A stretch of DNA of 64,000 nucleotides from Candidatus Aalborgicola defluviihabitans (GTDB lineage: Bacteria; Pseudomonadota; Gammaproteobacteria; Burkholderiales; Burkholderiaceae_C). This document shows, in pieces, positions 61,792 through 64,000 of the stretch. The notes under the pieces were generated by a model. That model did not search any database. It saw only the letters and a program-made list of their open reading frames with translations, and had not been told where the DNA came from. Numbering within the stretch: the first letter of the stretch is position 1; every line of letters begins with the position of its first letter. The translations under genes and the position numbers were made by a program. The stretch is from contig JADIXX010000003.1 of assembly GCA_016705575.1 (NCBI GenBank), forward strand, positions 124,001 to 188,000, read 5' to 3'.

Positions 61792-62919
61792 ATGGAGGAA
61801 TCCCAGCCCCGCATTGCATTCGAGCAAACGCCCGAAGGCCGCAGTGTGCGCGTGCAGGGGCGCTGGACGGCCGAGTCGCTGTCCTCCATCGCGCACTGGG
61901 AAAGTGCGCAGGCTGATCTGGCAGCGCTACCGGCTGACTGGCAGATCTGGCACTGGGACCTGCGTGCCCTGCAACGCTTCGACCACACCGGTGCCCAACT
62001 GTTGTGGAACAGCTGGCACCGCCAGTGGCCCGACACGCTGCAGGCCAGCCCAGCCCAGCGCGCGATGCTGGAACGGGTGGCCAAGTTCTCTTCGAAGCTG
62101 CCGCCACGTCGAATCTCCCGCGCCACCGACCACTTTCTGCACCTGGGTGCCTGGGTGATGGGCCGCGAAGAACACGTGCTGGGTGCGGTGCGTCTAATCG
62201 GCCAACTATTGTTGGATGTGGTGCAGTTGGTACGCCATCCGCGCCAGGCGCCGTGGCGCGATATTTCGGGTCACATTTACCGCATTGGCGCCACCGCCTT
62301 GCCGATTACAGCGCTCTTGGGGTTTTTGATTGGCGTGGTGCTGGCCTACCTGATGTCGCAGCAGTTGCGCCAGTTTGGTGCGGACGCTTTTATCGTCAAC
62401 ATTCTGGGCATTTCACTCATCCGCGAACTCGGGCCGGTATTGGCGGCCATCTTGATTGCCGGGCGGTCCGGCTCGGCCATCACCGCGCAAATTGGCGTGA
62501 TGCGTGTCACTGAAGAGCTGGACGCCATGCAGGTCATGGGCATTCCCAAAGGCTTCCGGCTGGTAATGCCACGCGCCCTGGCCATGACGGTGGTGATGCC
62601 GCTGCTGGCGGTGTGGACCACCCTTGCCGCGCTGCTGGGCGGCATGCTGGCAGCCGATATGGTCATGGGGCTAACGCCGGCCTACTTTGTCACTGCGCTG
62701 GCCAAGGCGGTGCTGGTGTCGAACCTGTGGCTGGCGGTGGCCAAGTCGGCGGTGTTTGGGTTGATGATTGCGCTCATTGGTTGCCACTATGGGCTGCGCG
62801 TACTGCCCAATACGCAGAGTCTGGGCGAGGGCACCACCACATCGGTGGTGACCAGCATCACCATGGTGGTTTTGGTGGACGCGTTGTTTGCAGTGGTGTT
62901 CAAGGACGTCGGGATATGA
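61792..62919 (+). CDS. mlaE: MlaE-type lipid ABC transporter permease with N-terminal STAS-like extension
   Basis: The 375-residue protein has a ~110-residue N-terminal domain of STAS-like character (WEDL...WDLRALQRFDHTGAQLL pattern). The MlaE permease fold follows with GATALPITALLGFLIGVVLAYLMSQQLRQFGADAF, LIRELGPVLAAILIAGRSGSAITAQIGVMRVTEELDAMQVMGI and GCHYGLRVLPNTQSLGEGTTTSVV. It forms the inner-membrane part of a phospholipid transport complex. It overlaps the ATPase gene by four bases. The STAS fusion is typical of some Burkholderiales MlaE forms. Confidence 0.9.
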   Translation: MEESQPRIAFEQTPEGRSVRVQGRWTAESLSSIAHWESAQADLAALPADWQIWHWDLRALQRFDHTGAQLLWNSWHRQWPDTLQASPAQRAMLERVAKFSSKLPPRRISRATDHFLHLGAWVMGREEHVLGAVRLIGQLLLDVVQLVRHPRQAPWRDISGHIYRIGATALPITALLGFLIGVVLAYLMSQQLRQFGADAFIVNILGISLIRELGPVLAAILIAGRSGSAITAQIGVMRVTEELDAMQVMGIPKGFRLVMPRALAMTVVMPLLAVWTTLAALLGGMLAADMVMGLTPAYFVTALAKAVLVSNLWLAVAKSAVFGLMIALIGCHYGLRVLPNTQSLGEGTTTSVVTSITMVVLVDALFAVVFKDVGI

Positions 62920-63773
62920 GCACCCAGGATTTACCAGGGCATGGGGCTGATCTGCCTGCTGGCGTCCCAACGGCAGGTCGTACGAGCGCCGCGCCAGTGA
63001 TCGAAATTCGCAACCTGTGGACCGTGTTCCGTACCGCCGGTGTGGATTCGGTGATTCATAAGGACCTGAACTTGACGATCGCCCGGGGCGAATTGCTCGC
63101 TATCGTGGGCGGCTCGGGCAGCGGCAAGACCACACTGTTGCGCCAGATTTTGGGGCTGACGGTGCCCGCGCGCGGAAGCATTACCGTGCTGGGGCATACG
63201 GCCGCCGAACTCACCCGTGCCGGTGCTGCCGCCCGCGTTGGCATGCTGTTTCAGCACGGGGCGTTGTACTCGGCCTTTACGGTGTTGGAGAACATCGCCT
63301 TTCCCTTGCGTGAACTGGGCACCCTGCCAGAAGACCTGGTGCGTGATGCTGTCATGGTCAAGCTCCAGATGGTGGGTCTGGAACCGGCTCACGCGCACAA
63401 AATGCCATCTGATCTGTCGGGCGGCATGGTCAAGCGCGTGGCGCTGGCGCGTGCCCTCATCATGGACCCGCCTTTGCTGTTGCTGGACGAACCCACCGCC
63501 GGGCTGGACCCGGACCGCTCTGACGCGTTTTGCAATTTGCTGCGCTCCATGCACCAGGAGCTGGGCCTGACCGTGGTAATGGTCACGCACGACCTGGATA
63601 CCATTTACGAAATCAGCACCCGCGTGGCCGTGGTGGCCGACAAACACGTGATCATTGATGCCCCGCCCAAGGAGGTCATTGCTTTTGACCACCCCTTTGT
63701 GCGGGAGTTTTTTCTGGGTGGCCGGGGCATGCGCGCGCAAGAGTTGTTGCGTCTGCACCCTTACGCTGTGTAG
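62916..63773 (+). CDS. mlaF: MlaF-type lipid ABC transporter ATPase
   Basis: This 285-residue ABC ATPase has Walker A GGSGSGKTTLLRQI, Q-loop MLFQHGALY, signature LSGGMVKRVALARAL, Walker B LLLLDEPTAGLD and switch MVTHDLD. GMLFQHGALYSAFTVLENIAFPLRE is the MlaF type, which favours lipid transport. The ATG overlaps the mlaE stop (ATGA). A GGGAG lies ahead of the next gene. Confidence 0.94.
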   Translation: MSTQDLPGHGADLPAGVPTAGRTSAAPVIEIRNLWTVFRTAGVDSVIHKDLNLTIARGELLAIVGGSGSGKTTLLRQILGLTVPARGSITVLGHTAAELTRAGAAARVGMLFQHGALYSAFTVLENIAFPLRELGTLPEDLVRDAVMVKLQMVGLEPAHAHKMPSDLSGGMVKRVALARALIMDPPLLLLDEPTAGLDPDRSDAFCNLLRSMHQELGLTVVMVTHDLDTIYEISTRVAVVADKHVIIDAPPKEVIAFDHPFVREFFLGGRGMRAQELLRLHPYAV

Positions 63774-63785
63774 AAAGGGAGTCTT

Positions 63786-64000
63786 ATGGAAAACAAATCA
63801 CACGCCTTGGCTGCTGGCGCTTTTGTGTTGGTGGTGGTCGCCATGCTGGTGGGGCTGGCTGCCTGGCTCACGCGCGACACGGGTGAGCACCGCTTGTTCG
63901 AAATCTCCAGCCACGAAAGCGTAACTGGCCTGCAAGAACAGGCCCCTGTGCGCTACAAGGGCGTGACTGTGGGGCGCGTACAGTCGATTGCGCTGGACCG
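63786..64000 (+). CDS. mlaD: MlaD-family (MCE) substrate-binding protein, cut by window edge
   Basis: The ATG at 63786 follows GAAAGGGAG. The first 71 residues are visible. An N-terminal membrane helix (LAAGAFVLVVVAMLVGLAAWL) precedes LFEISSHESVTGLQEQAPVRYKGVTVGRVQSIALD, the MCE fold with its conserved VRYKGVxVGxV turn. MCE proteins ferry lipids across the periplasm. It completes the mlaEFD order; the rest lies beyond the window. Confidence 0.88.
   Translation, partial: MENKSHALAAGAFVLVVVAMLVGLAAWLTRDTGEHRLFEISSHESVTGLQEQAPVRYKGVTVGRVQSIALD

Overview
The window looks like ordinary chromosome from a betaproteobacterium of the order Burkholderiales, most likely family Comamonadaceae (Rhodoferax/Polaromonas-like). 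The evidence is the gene content and order (gatCAB divergent from mreBCD-mrdA, alr-radA beside lplT, a porin-glnK-amtB cluster), a methionine synthase split into two genes that each carry an SAH riboswitch, and a dispersed ~70-bp repeat with a GAGGGCTAG core of the kind I associate with this family. No rRNA, tRNA, CRISPR array, phage or transposase gene was seen.

Layout. 1-7 kb: 5' end of pckG, a 46-residue membrane protein, threonine ammonia-lyase, a tandem AAA ATPase, a small orphan ORF and recQ. 7-17 kb: the split methionine synthase, an N-terminal gene (7026-8102) and a C-terminal gene (14478-17222). Between them lie a three-gene cassette (8355-10959: DUF3696-type ATPase, PIN-domain nuclease, RNA ligase) and a minus-strand block of a ChrR-like cupin, YghU-type oxidoreductase, flavin reductase and cyclic-nucleotide-binding protein. 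17-25 kb: glycine-zipper protein, MFS transporter, solute-binding protein, ComM, then a porin-glnK-amtB operon behind NtrC and sigma-54 sites. 25-34 kb: SMP-30 hydrolase, glcEF, a PAS-GGDEF-EAL protein, glutathione peroxidase, an EamA transporter and a frameshifted lplT. 34-48 kb: alr, radA, ilvE, a zinc-finger protein, waaF, a two-component system, ampG, an M48 protease, ycaO, an acyl-CoA synthetase and xth. 48-64 kb: pyrE, gatCAB, mreBCD-mrdA, a TSUP transporter, a GMC oxidoreductase, an enoyl-CoA hydratase and the start of an MlaEFD-type lipid transporter.

The best candidate for an undescribed system is the ATPase-PIN-RNA ligase cassette. Its three genes overlap by ATGA at both junctions, so they are probably translated together. 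It sits between the two metH parts, and an identical 18-nt sequence in the same orientation lies at each end. The combination of an ATP-dependent sensor, an RNase and an RNA-sealing enzyme suggests a regulated RNA cleavage-and-repair or anti-phage module. That function is inference.

Other notable signals are two SAH riboswitches whose Shine-Dalgarno sequestering hairpins are visible; a repeat family with a fixed 35-nt spacing, three copies of which lie inside coding genes (glcE, alr, probably gatB); two CTGT-N8-ACAG LexA-type boxes; and a one-base frameshift in lplT. All functions are read from sequence alone; no database search was run.
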